Positions 48,501-53,800 of a stretch of DNA of 64,000 nt are shown here, piece after piece. The stretch comes from Cinnamomum chago (Eukaryota; Streptophyta; Magnoliopsida; Laurales; Lauraceae). Numbering within the stretch: position 1 is the first letter of the stretch; each line of letters begins with the position of its first letter. A program made the translations under genes and the position numbers. The DNA lies in NCBI GenBank assembly GCA_038049695.1, contig CP142452.1:92821501-92885500 (forward strand). The letters are read 5' to 3'. The notes under the pieces are model-generated. The model did no database searches, had not been told where the DNA came from, and saw nothing but the letters and a program-made list of their open reading frames with translations.

Positions 48501-49284
48501 GGACATTCTGCTGTATCCAAGTAAGAGCTTTCGAATCCTCTTCAGAGGGCAGTACAGACGCTGAGCTCTCGTTAACTTCCCCTCTCATGCTAATTGCCAA
48601 ACCAGAATCAAAAGGATCGGACCAACTCAACTGCTTTTGAATATTCAAACACAGCGCATCCAAAATCTCATGTTGATCTAAGAAAACCTTTCTCAAGCAC
48701 TTCAATTCCGCATCCGTGAACGAAAAAAGAGTGTCCAAATGCGCAACATCATCAGCAATATCTTCCCTCAAGCGCCTGAAGCCCAAGTCCGAGATTCGAT
48801 CCAGAAGTTTCACAGAATCAAGGCCAGCGCCCCCACTCGTCTCGGCCAAATTCGTTCCATCTGCCAAATCCTCCGGCCGAGACTCGAAATCTCCATCGAA
48901 GCCTTCTTCTTTCTGGATGCTTTCCAGGTCCAGGAACCTTCGGAGGTCTTCGGAAACCCTAGAAGAGACGATTTGGACCAGGAGAAGAAATTCTACCTTC
49001 AGGCGCAAGATCTCGGGGTCGAGATTCCAGGTCGCGGAGACATCGTCGAAGCGGAGGAGCTCGAGGGCGGATAGCCAGGCGAGATGGGAGGGAGAGGGGC
49101 AGGAGTCCGACCAGACGATGCCGTGGAAGCGGTCGGCGCCGGCAACGACGGTCTGGAGGATGGAGAGGGCGAGGCTAGGGTTCCGCTTGTAGAGGCTGAG
49201 GAGGGAGGCTCGGAAGGCTTCGAATTGGGAGAGGAAGAGGTGGTTTACGACCACGCGCGAGAGGAGTTGGATGTCTTTGTCCAT
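412..49284 (-). CDS. SPG11-like (spatacsin C-terminal domain family) protein, N-terminal 845 residues, 9 exons, 3' end off the window
   Basis: Seen: coding exons at 49284-48386, 45922-45778, 43757-43476, 43350-43183, 43095-42880, 41142-41048, 39889-39715, 18558-18128 and 535-412. They sum to 2535 nt, are open throughout, and every junction keeps phase with GT...AG sites. The start ATG at 49284 lies about 180 bp below a TATA box. Recognised blocks include [74 protein letters not shown] and [14 protein letters not shown], which match my memory of plant proteins annotated as spatacsin C-terminus proteins (Arabidopsis At4g39420). Known: human spatacsin (SPG11) acts in lysosome reformation with SPG15 and AP-5; the plant function is unsettled. 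The family-defining C-terminal domain would lie off the left edge, where a protein of over 2,000 further residues is expected. Odd: introns 7 and 8 are 21.2 and 17.6 kb, packed with transposons. Identity is strong; fine exon edges are inferred. Confidence 0.86.
536..1149. other. Intron 8, gene-proximal stretch
   Basis: AT-rich intron sequence between exon 9 and the first Ty3 remnant. The only structure seen is the T-run/A-run inverted repeat at 908-961. Open frames here have no recognisable content. Confidence 0.5.
908..961. repeat. T-run/A-run inverted repeat
   Basis: A run of 13 T followed by GGTTTTT faces a run of 17 A followed by CCAAAC, with a loop of about ten bases. The two arms can pair as a hairpin. 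It may be the scar of two opposed poly(A) tails or a simple slippage product. Confidence 0.5.
1150..3060 (-). mobile_element. Ty3 element D (minus strand), gag to protease remnant
   Basis: Degraded Ty3-type element read on the minus strand. From right to left: part of a leader (3060 to about 2745), a gag start near 2742, a gag core with the [15 protein letters not shown] block near 2290, a zinc-knuckle-like stretch near 1570, and the start of a protease-like region near 1220-1420. Reverse transcriptase, integrase and the 3' LTR are not seen. The gag resembles that of chromovirus copies A and B but is more diverged. Element C interrupts its leader near 3060-3079. Broken in many places; old. 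Confidence 0.7.
3079..3400 (-). repeat. 3' LTR of Ty3 element C
   Basis: On the minus strand this stretch has a TATA-like box (CCTATTTATATTG, near 3235) and then a segment that recurs in the partial 5' LTR at 11141-11250. It ends near AGGGCCTGC, where the two copies stop matching. The outer boundary is approximate. Confidence 0.6.
5086..5361 (+). repeat. 5' LTR of the Copia element
   Basis: 276 bp, TGTTAATAAGG... to ...GTGAATTTGTTA, followed at once by the tRNA-Met primer-binding site. Partner of 7654-7929. Confidence 0.9.
7654..7929 (+). repeat. 3' LTR of the Copia element
   Basis: 276 bp, preceded by a G-rich polypurine tract and followed by the second ATGTG. Same length as the 5' LTR with about eight differences by eye. 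Confidence 0.9.
7935..8672 (-). mobile_element. Leader of Ty3 element C, distal part
   Basis: Sequence between the Copia element and the solo LTR. On the minus strand it is rich in A-runs and GAAGAA, like the untranslated leaders of copies A and B. No protein-coding signal was recognised; the open frames here reflect low-complexity stretches. Confidence 0.5.
8673..10954 (+). mobile_element. Solo LTR, Tekay/Del-like long type, GGTTT target duplication
   Basis: Element 8678-10949 (2272 bp) starts TGTAATATCC and ends GGGTCGTGACA. It is flanked by GGTTT at 8673-8677 and 10950-10954. A TATA-like run (AGTATATATATTC, near 8995) and a good splice donor (CAAAGGTGAGTGG, near 9178) read on the plus strand. 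There are no gag or pol sequences, so it looks like an LTR left by recombination. A relative lies in MSH7 (57722-60397): the segments around 9130-9190, 10330-10470 and 10590-10700 match closely. Termini of this kind are known from Ty3 chromoviruses of the Tekay/Del group; that assignment is inference. Confidence 0.8.
11141..11250 (-). repeat. Partial 5' LTR of Ty3 element C
   Basis: Minus-strand LTR end matching 3079-3200. Its upper part is missing: at about 11250 the sequence passes into the LTR of copy A, which has also lost its start. Confidence 0.55.
11250..17386 (+). mobile_element. Ty3 chromovirus copy A (plus strand)
   Basis: Plus-strand Ty3 element with a partial 5' LTR (11250-11456), primer-binding site TGGTATTAGAGCC at 11460 (initiator tRNA-Met type), a C-rich then A-rich leader to about 12465, gag from about 12470 (capsid-like part 12790-13392, zinc-knuckle region near 13520), protease-like region 13747-14100 (MIIDGGS), RT 14300-14930 ([16 protein letters not shown]), RNase H to about 15640, integrase 15850-16600 with an H2C2-type zinc finger and the D-rich core, then a chromodomain-like tail ([10 protein letters not shown], near 16900). 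The 3' LTR is 17097-17386. Broken by roughly ten or more lesions, so a fossil. Same family as copy B (25968-35672), which faces the other way. Confidence 0.85.
17097..17386 (+). repeat. 3' LTR of chromovirus copy A
   Basis: 290 bp from TGGGGTCCACATGATTCC to GGGGCTGCGCCA. The last 150 bp match the partial 5' LTR at 11300-11456. It shares its upstream half with the 3' LTR of copy B. Confidence 0.75.
17387..18127. other. Intron 8, upstream end, with a diverged direct repeat
   Basis: Intron sequence between copy A and exon 8. Two imperfect copies of a segment containing GGACCATGGGCTAGGTCCAATGAGC (split here: GGACCATGGGCTAGG then TCCAATGAGC) lie near 17670-17735 and 17968-18025. A minus-strand open stretch at 17548-17400 reads like protein ([12 protein letters not shown]...) but was not recognised; it carries no convincing splice pair into the host frame. 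Confidence 0.4.
18128..18558 (-). CDS. SPG11-like exon 8
   Basis: 431 nt. Acceptor GATGCAG at 18559-18565, donor gtgagt at 18127-18122. It starts in phase 0 ([17 protein letters not shown]) after ...NNAPRK of exon 7 and ends with two bases of a Leu codon. It contains [18 protein letters not shown] and [20 protein letters not shown]. This exon is isolated between the two giant introns and between the inverted chromovirus copies. Confidence 0.87.
18559..19637. other. Intron 7, downstream stretch with nothing recognised
   Basis: AT-rich intron sequence between exon 8 and the PIF/Harbinger-like element. Short open frames only; no TE protein, TIR or LTR seen. Confidence 0.5.
19638..21930. mobile_element. 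Non-autonomous PIF/Harbinger-like DNA transposon, TTA duplication
   Basis: Element 19641-21927 (2287 bp). The left end GGGGTCGTTTGTCTTTTATG and the right end in reverse complement, GGCGTCATTTGTCTCTTTAT, form imperfect terminal inverted repeats. The trinucleotide TTA flanks both sides (19638-19640, 21928-21930), as is usual for PIF/Harbinger. There is no transposase; the interior is filled by repeated CATTTACACATG-like motifs, a pair of GGTTTCGAACC motifs (20389, 20456) and a 348-bp tandem duplication. A related sequence in the other direction starts at 63329. Confidence 0.7.
20906..21601. repeat. 348-bp tandem duplication
   Basis: Two head-to-tail copies (20906-21253, 21254-21601) starting CAAAATGGGGTACGCTACAG, differing by eye at about four or five sites, so the duplication is recent relative to the element that holds it. 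A third, older and partial copy follows to about 21740. Confidence 0.85.
22614..24973 (+). mobile_element. Inner solo LTR (unclassified Ty3-like) carrying an RTE LINE
   Basis: Starts TGATAAGTGATTAAATG and ends near GGTGCGTACCCA. A possible diverged target duplication is CCGAC (22609-22613) against CCAAC (24974-24978). Near the right end is the phrase GGATCGACCTCGTACTTAC, a signature seen near the end of several plant LTR families. No protein domains of its own. It is inserted in the outer solo LTR and itself interrupted at 23256-23977. End positions are approximate. Confidence 0.6.
23256..23977 (-). mobile_element. RTE-clade LINE, 5'-truncated, with 18-bp target duplication
   Basis: Body 23274-23959 on the minus strand. 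The flanks share ATACTCGACCACCACAAA (23256-23273 and 23960-23977). The open frame is the C-terminal end of an RTE reverse transcriptase ORF: blocks such as [36 protein letters not shown] and [10 protein letters not shown] at the C-terminus are those of plant RTE elements. The 3' end is a short TTGGTTTGG-type repeat. The 5' truncation is normal for LINEs. The frame stays open over about 220 codons, so the insertion is not very old. A 24-A run just past the right duplication belongs to the host LTR side. Confidence 0.88.
25968..26325 (-). repeat. 3' LTR of chromovirus copy B
   Basis: 358 bp, reading TGGGGTCCACATGATTCC to GGATCCGGGTTGCGCCA on the minus strand, with a TATA box (TTCTATATAAACAG) near 26160. 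Its last 60 bp recur at 35612-35672, the remaining piece of the 5' LTR. Confidence 0.78.
32549..35216 (+). mobile_element. Solo LTR, Tekay/Del-like, GGTTA target duplication
   Basis: Element 32554-35211 (2658 bp) starts TGTTACACCCCGACCC and ends GGGTCGTGACA. It is flanked by GGTTA at 32549-32553 and 35212-35216. There are no gag or pol domains. A pyrimidine-rich leader-like stretch and a possible splice donor (ACAAGTAAGT near 33172) read on the plus strand. It contains the CGCTCGAGCG palindrome cluster at 33629-33783. It is the innermost and thus youngest layer of the nest. Confidence 0.87.
33629..33783. repeat. Cluster of TTCGCTCGAGCGAA palindromes
   Basis: Six near-copies of CGCTCGAGCG (some as TTCGCTCGAGCGAAC) within 155 bp, in pairs spaced about 20-30 bp, two of them in a longer repeated frame (GGACAGTTCGCTCGAGCGAAC). 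Each is self-complementary and carries CpG-rich XhoI-type cores. Confidence 0.8.
36290..38334 (+). mobile_element. Right part of the outer solo LTR
   Basis: Resumes after the LINE A-run and runs to GGCCGTGACA at 38334, followed by CTCAG. It contains stretches of repeated AAGCCCC-like units (36820-37110) and no protein-coding content. Confidence 0.7.
38340..39714. other. Intron 7, upstream end, nothing recognised
   Basis: About 1.4 kb between the nest and exon 7. It includes a plus-strand open frame of about 105 codons at 38357-38674 with no recognisable domain, and a local repeat of CACTTGTGGTTGCGAC near 38850. No element ends identified. Confidence 0.45.
39715..39889 (-). CDS. SPG11-like exon 7
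   Basis: 175 nt. Acceptor TTGATAG, donor gttggt (weak). The leading A joins AG of exon 6 to give Arg, so the protein reads ...[17 protein letters not shown]... A better-looking GTAAGG donor four codon-bases earlier breaks phase, so the weaker one is chosen. Its 21.2-kb downstream intron is the largest in the window. Confidence 0.83.
39890..41047. other. Intron 6, nothing recognised
   Basis: 1158-bp AT-rich intron without TE proteins, LTRs or inverted repeats that I could see. Confidence 0.5.
41048..41142 (-). CDS. SPG11-like exon 6
   Basis: 95 nt. Acceptor TTTTGCAG, donor gtgcgg. Codes [20 protein letters not shown] and the next 11 residues; ends with two bases (AG) of the Arg codon completed by exon 7. 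Confidence 0.87.
41143..42879. other. Intron 5 with a decayed L1-type LINE RNase H remnant
   Basis: 1737 bp. The part near 41980-42730 (plus strand) has broken stretches resembling an L1 RNase H domain (AIKEA..., then [17 protein letters not shown]) and ends in a LINE-like tail: TTTTGTAATAAAACTTCTACC followed by an A-rich (AAT)n run near 42710-42730 (motif split: TTTTGTAATAAAAC, TTCTACC). Many stops and shifts; the assignment is tentative. Confidence 0.45.
42880..43095 (-). CDS. SPG11-like exon 5
   Basis: 216 nt, 72 codons, phase 0 at both ends. Acceptor TTTTTAACAG, donor gtgagt. Starts [19 protein letters not shown] and ends ...LAVQTPLR. Confidence 0.9.
43183..43350 (-). CDS. SPG11-like exon 4
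   Basis: 168 nt, 56 codons, phase 0 at both ends. Acceptor GCAATAG, donor gtaaat. Codes [19 protein letters not shown] and [19 protein letters not shown], among the best conserved blocks of the plant family. Only an 87-bp intron separates it from exon 5. Confidence 0.9.
43476..43757 (-). CDS. SPG11-like exon 3
   Basis: 282 nt, 94 codons, phase 0 at both ends. Acceptor CCTCATCAG, donor gtatgt. Starts [13 protein letters not shown] and contains [20 protein letters not shown]; ends ...REQLQEASN. Confidence 0.9.
43811..43862. repeat. C-run, A-run and (CA)n microsatellite
   Basis: Six C, one G, nineteen C, nine A and about eight CA units in a row, some 50 bp upstream of the exon 3 acceptor on the minus strand, where it reads as a (TG)n-T-G run. 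Length is likely variable and prone to sequencing error. Confidence 0.9.
45522..45758. repeat. 119-bp tandem duplication beside exon 2
   Basis: Two head-to-tail copies (45522-45640, 45641-45758) beginning CTAAATGCATGATAAAAGGC, about 96% identical by eye. It ends 20 bp from the exon 2 donor. Confidence 0.85.
45778..45922 (-). CDS. SPG11-like exon 2
   Basis: 145 nt. Acceptor TTTCTCCCAG, donor gtggta. The first G completes Arg with AG of exon 1 (...[17 protein letters not shown]). Ends in phase 0 after ...CTELAQMIQ. Confidence 0.87.
46354..46887. mobile_element. MITE (PIF/Harbinger-like) with TGA duplication
   Basis: Element 46357-46884 (528 bp). Left end GGGCACGTTTGTGTAG and right end in reverse complement GGGCATGTTTGTGTGAAG; flanking TGA on both sides. 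It interrupts the LINE fragment between its post-RT and zf-RVT parts, which supports insertion. Interior: a 27-G run (46517-46543) and a C-rich CCACCCACC tract (46600-46690); no coding content. Confidence 0.65.
46517..46543 (+). repeat. 27-base G run
   Basis: An uninterrupted run of G inside the MITE, preceded by CGGGGT. On the coding (minus) strand of the host gene it is a C run, so the quadruplex-prone strand is the template strand. True length is uncertain in sequencing. Confidence 0.85.
47661..47865 (-). mobile_element. tRNA-headed SINE-like element with poly(A) tail
   Basis: On the minus strand a tRNA-like head has a full A box (TGGCTCAGTTGG at 47850-47839) and a poor B box, followed by a (TCA)n stretch with AAAGCCTTGTCC (near 47765) and a terminal run of about 17 A (47677-47661). 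The TCATCATCATCAAAGCC phrase is common in plant RTE/SINE tails; a short copy recurs at 52601-52630. No target duplication found. Confidence 0.5.
47870..48385. other. Intron 1, upstream end
   Basis: About 0.5 kb between the SINE-like element and exon 1. Contains a GGTGGT-rich stretch (48130-48180). No element or coding region recognised. Confidence 0.45.
48386..49284 (-). CDS. SPG11-like exon 1 with start codon
   Basis: 899 nt coding from ATG at 49284 ([18 protein letters not shown]) to the donor gtatat. It codes 299 residues rich in Leu and acidic residues, with [20 protein letters not shown] near residue 60 and an end at [11 protein letters not shown]. This start is chosen because it is the first in-frame ATG, the block after it matches the remembered N-terminus of plant homologues, and a TATA box and pyrimidine-rich leader precede it. 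The context around ATG has G at +4 but T at -3, so initiation may be leaky. Confidence 0.9.
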
Positions 49285-49294
49285 CGATGGGGCG

Positions 49295-49369
49295 TTAGAG
49301 AATTTGGGTTTTAGGGTCGAGAGGGATCGAAGGCAAAGGGATTTTTGTGTCGAGCGGGATCGAAGGCAT
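49295..49369 (-). CDS. Upstream ORF in the SPG11-like leader (24 codons)
   Basis: ATG at 49369, stop TAA at 49297-49295, ending 10 bp before the main ATG. The peptide holds two copies of PSIPLD, because the DNA repeats CCTTCGATCCC(G/T)CTCGAC. Such short uORFs commonly reduce translation of the main frame. Whether it is in the mature leader depends on the transcription start, which is inferred from the TATA box. Confidence 0.55.
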   Translation of the reverse strand: MPSIPLDTKIPLPSIPLDPKTQIL

Positions 49370-49458
49370 TAGGTTTGTGAGGTTTTTGGAATGATTGTGT
49401 TTCTGGTGTTTGAACTTTGAATTGAGATAGTGGAGAGACGGAGAGAGAGAGCAGGTGG

Positions 49459-49466
49459 TATTTATA
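49459..49466 (-). promoter_or_regulatory. TATA box of the SPG11-like gene
   Basis: TATAAATA on the minus strand in CGCCTATAAATACC, about 90 bp before the uORF ATG and 175 bp before the main ATG. It is followed by a CTCTCTCTCTCC pyrimidine patch at 49450-49437, typical of plant core promoters. A start site near 49430 is inferred. Confidence 0.65.
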
Positions 49467-49469
49467 GGC

Positions 49470-50375
49470 GTGAACAGTTTCAGCGGAAAATTTTACGAAA
49501 ATGCCTGGGAAGGATAAATGATGTTGTCTCCAACCATACCTGCCGTGCTGACCATCCAGTTACGTGGGTCCCATGTTTGATTTGATCCAGATGCGCCCCT
49601 CAAATTGCGGAAAGGTGCTAAATCAAGACATTTTATGGATCATACTTTAAAACCATTTGAGCGAACCTCCATGTAGAAGTGAATCACCCCACGTGCGGGA
49701 AAAAAAAAATTATTTTTATGGATTTTATCTTGACATATTAATCCTCTTTAAATCCGATTTTACTAATTTTATGAGATAATGTCACCAAAGCCCTATGTTG
49801 ATTAAATGTTTACTTACTATTTTCATAAATTTTGATTTTTCATGTTCTGTAAAAAAAAATTGAATTCACTCCGTCTCACCCCCCCCCCCAAAGGTGACAT
49901 AAAAACTTTCAATTTATAGGCCATAATGGATAAATAGATGGGCTATCGATTAAAAATATATCGAACATCATCCTTATTTAAACATTTATAGTTATTTGAT
50001 CTCAAGTGAGACTGCATTTATCCTAAAATCAATTGGCCTCAAAAATCTTTCATCTTGCCATACCATGGTCCAATTTTTCAGCTTTAATTGGACCTGACTG
50101 TAGAACCCCGGCCTCCAGACACCCTGGTCCAATGTTCAGCCCCAAGTCTACTTTTTCACATTAAGAGAACTCCCTACCAGAGAAAAAAAATCAACTCCCT
50201 ACAGCAAAGAACTGCTTCTCGTCATTCAATAACTTGCATTCTTTACAATGTAGGCACTAGTTAAAGATACAGAAATGCTGTTCTTCCCAACATCCCAAAA
50301 AAGATAAAGCCTCCTGGCCATTTTAGAGCTTCCTAATAGCTCTTTTTAGCGTCTTTATACTCATTTGATACAATG
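49470..50375. other. Intergenic region between MSH7 and the SPG11-like gene
   Basis: About 0.9 kb that must hold the MSH7 3' untranslated region and polyadenylation site (right end) and the SPG11-like upstream promoter (left end). AT-rich; a C-run lies near 49880. No transposon or gene recognised, in contrast to the introns. Confidence 0.6.
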
Positions 50376-50858
50376 CTAATCTTTTCTCTTGTGTGACCTG
50401 TAAAAGCTCTTAAGCTCATGCCACAAGAGAAGCAGCGTATCCGAAGCATCCTCATCCAAATCACAATCACCGATTTTTGAAACAGCCAATAGGGTCTTCA
50501 ACCATCCTTCGTGGTGTGTGGAAAATTCTGACCTCACTTCGCTCGACCTGAAATTTTCTCCAACCAACTTCTTCATCCTTTGACTGGCATTTGATGCAGA
50601 TTCTACAGCACTTTTTGGGATCCCTGCCATGAGTGCCACTTGCAGTCCGTAGCTCTCAGGGCATGATCCCGAAGTGAGCCTGTAGAGGAAAACCAACTCC
50701 TGCTCACCTATAACAGAGCTTCCACTTTTCACCTTAAAAGCACAGGCCATGTGTTGCAAGGTCACATGGGGATGAGAAGCAAATTCTTTTGTTAGAGGGT
50801 GATAGTGAGTGGCAAACAGCAAGCGGCAGTGCACTTTCTCAACAAGATGCCGGAATAC
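50376..50858 (-). CDS. MSH7: MSH7 last exon
   Basis: 483 nt with TAG at 50378-50376. Acceptor AATGTCCAG. Starts [20 protein letters not shown], the ATPase switch-histidine motif, then the helix-turn-helix dimer region ([19 protein letters not shown]) and a basic end SHKRKD. Confidence 0.92.
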   Translation of the reverse strand, partial: VFRHLVEKVHCRLLFATHYHPLTKEFASHPHVTLQHMACAFKVKSGSSVIGEQELVFLYRLTSGSCPESYGLQVALMAGIPKSAVESASNASQRMKKLVGENFRSSEVRSEFSTHHEGWLKTLLAVSKIGDCDLDEDASDTLLLLWHELKSFYRSHKRKD

Positions 50859-53800
50859 CTGGACATTTATTCAAAAAATCAGACAGACACAAAGCATACA
50901 AGGAATAAAACTTTCATTTTTATTTGATTTATTGAAATACAATTGTATGATACATCAAGAGCATGTTTAGTAACAGGCGAGGAATCCATAGATCCGATGA
51001 TTCTTCACTACCACTGGAATAAGGATTTATCACTAGGGATTTGTATAGTTGAGGATTTCACATTGATATTGGTGTGTATTAATCATATAACTGAGAAAAA
51101 TAAGGTTCGGTGTGCAAATCCATTTAAGTGAGGATTTTCAAATCTTATGAGGCGTGGTCAGATCTGAAAATCCTAGCAAGTGAAGATTTTCATTCGTCCA
51201 AATCCTCATGAATTTACAATTGTCAAACATGGATTTACCACAACTTTATGGAAACCGAAAATCTTTTCCCTAAAGATTTGGTTGTCAAACGTGACCTTGA
51301 GGAAATCTTTTAGTGCACAATTATTTAGGTGGGACATGTCATAAAATGACACTTCTTCACGTCAGACTCCCCAAAACCACAAGAAGGTCAACACATCTAT
51401 CTTTTTTCGATTGGTAAAAGGGAAAAAGTTGACCTTTATACTTCCAAAATACAACATCATGGGGGATGGTTAAGTTTAAACTATTTGGAGGATGCTTGGT
51501 AGCAAGTGTATTGAAATCACACTATCGGAGATTTTGGAGTCAGGAGGCAGAAATCCTGACAATGTGGAATTAAAAATCGCATAAGAAGACTAACATTCCA
51601 AATCCTGGTATAGGGAGGGTATAGTGTGTTTGTCTTTTCCTTTTGGCTTCCCCCATTTCACATGCAGGCCTCTGAAATATTCAATGATAAATTTTTGAAT
51701 CATATGGCAGCATCTAATAATATTATATGAAATACCTGACAGGACCCTAAATATCCAAAAATTCTCATCAGAAGGGCACTAGGTGGACTGCGTAAGTCCA
51801 TCACTTTGAAAGGCAGGAAGCAAAAGAGAATTTTAGTACAAAAATAGGTGTGAATGGTGTAAACGAAGCCATTTTAGTATGAAAATTTTACACACCTGAA
51901 GAGGTGTCAAAATGTAACACACTTCACTGGCTAAGAGAACTCTAGTACAAGTGACTGTCCGAGAGGTCATGGTTTTAAAACTCATCAGTCCTTTTTTTTC
52001 TGCAACTCCTGTGGGCCCCAAGATTTTAATCTGAACTGATCAAAAAATTTTACCCATAAAATTCCAAACCATGTAGTTTCCTCTCTTAAATATTCATGGA
52101 TCTTGAGATAATGGAAAATTTTGATATGCAATAGGAATTGTTCAATGATTACTCGTGAAATGGTGCTCGCAAACAATCATGGTAATGTGTCACATATGTA
52201 GATCCCATTTTCATGTCCCATGCATAAAAGAAAAACGACCCCTCAAGGTGTTGGAAGAAGGGGGAAAAATAAAAGACAGCGAGTTCAAAGACAACTAGAC
52301 AAGCCTGTTTCTCTCACTTCAAGGTTCCATGCATTATGAGCCTTTTATAAAGGGAAAGAGAGCAAGAACATGGAAAACAGACAATAGAGAAAACAAGAGT
52401 ACTCACAGCATATGCTATGGCATATCCATCAAATGTGCTTGTTCCGCGACCTAGTTCGTCAAGAATAACTAGAGAATCTTGAGTGGCATGTTGAAGAATT
52501 GATGCTGTCTCTGTGCATTCAACAAAAAAGGTACCTATGCAAAGAAACTCACTCTTCAATGATCAACTAACTACATTTGAAAAATATCTTTGTTATAGAT
52601 GGGACAAGGCTTTGATGATGATGATGATGATTTGACAAAATATATTTGTTATAGATTGCCACAAAAGAATCAAAACATGGCACCAGTAGGCAAATCAGCT
52701 GGCACAAATATCAAATTGACTAAGGTAATTCTGACTGTGGAAATGAAGTCGTGGAGATAGTGGAGTTATATTACTTCCAACAAAAGCGGAATCCAAAAGA
52801 ATTTCAGCTGAAGTAACTTTGCCATGTGACTCAAAAACATGCATGCAATTGACATGAAATTGCATGAGATCCATGCATGCACAGCTCATGTTAAAGAAAA
52901 TATATCCACAGTATAGTTGTATCAAGTGCTTCATGAGATCCACAAAAGCACACTACTTAATACTGTGCAACATGAAATTTACTTCCATTCAACGAATAAT
53001 CTGGCAAAGGCATGAACTGATCACATTAAATAAGTAATATGCAAATGAAATAACATCGACCAAATATCATTAATGTATAAACAGAAAACATATGTTGGGA
53101 AGCTGGCAAATTTTTGGGATGTAAAATTAAAAAACCCAGGGTCCCCATGTTAAAGTAAATAGTTCAAACACAAAGCACTAAAGAAATGCAATGAATCAGT
53201 GTCATAAGAGAAAACTCACTCTCGCCTGACATGATTCGATCGGTGGCACCGAGCCTTGTAAAGATAATATCCACAGGCGACAGGACACACATTTCACAAG
53301 GCACATAGCACCCCAACTACAACCGAAAAGCACAAAAACAAAACAGAGATTCAAATTCAAAGATCCAAAAACTTCCCATCTTCAGCTATTATGTGTTAGA
53401 CATATAACTATCCATTTGTTAATATTGAACAAACCTGGGCTAGCAAAACAGCTAGACAAGTAGCACGCAGAAGAGTTGATTTTCCACCCATGTTTGGTCC
53501 GGTCAACAATAATGTACGAGGGCAATTCCCTGTTGTGTCTTTACCAAGATATACATCATTGGGGACAAGTTCGCCCCCATTCTCTCCAACAGCATATGGA
53601 TGCCATAGTCCCTTAATCATAAGAAGAGGCCCCCTAGTTTCTTGGAAGGAAAATGTGGAACTGGAATCAGCAGGCACAACTAGAGGTCTACACATGGACC
53701 CACGAGAAGAATTTGCAGTGACTGCAAAGGATCGTAGAACATCAACACAGTTGAGGGCATCAATGATTCTCGACCACTGAACAACTTTTTCAGCAAACAG

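Noticed and set aside
48716-49314. Plus-strand ORFs of up to 158 codons opposite exon 1
   Set aside because: They are antisense shadows of a GC-rich coding exon, without recognisable content.
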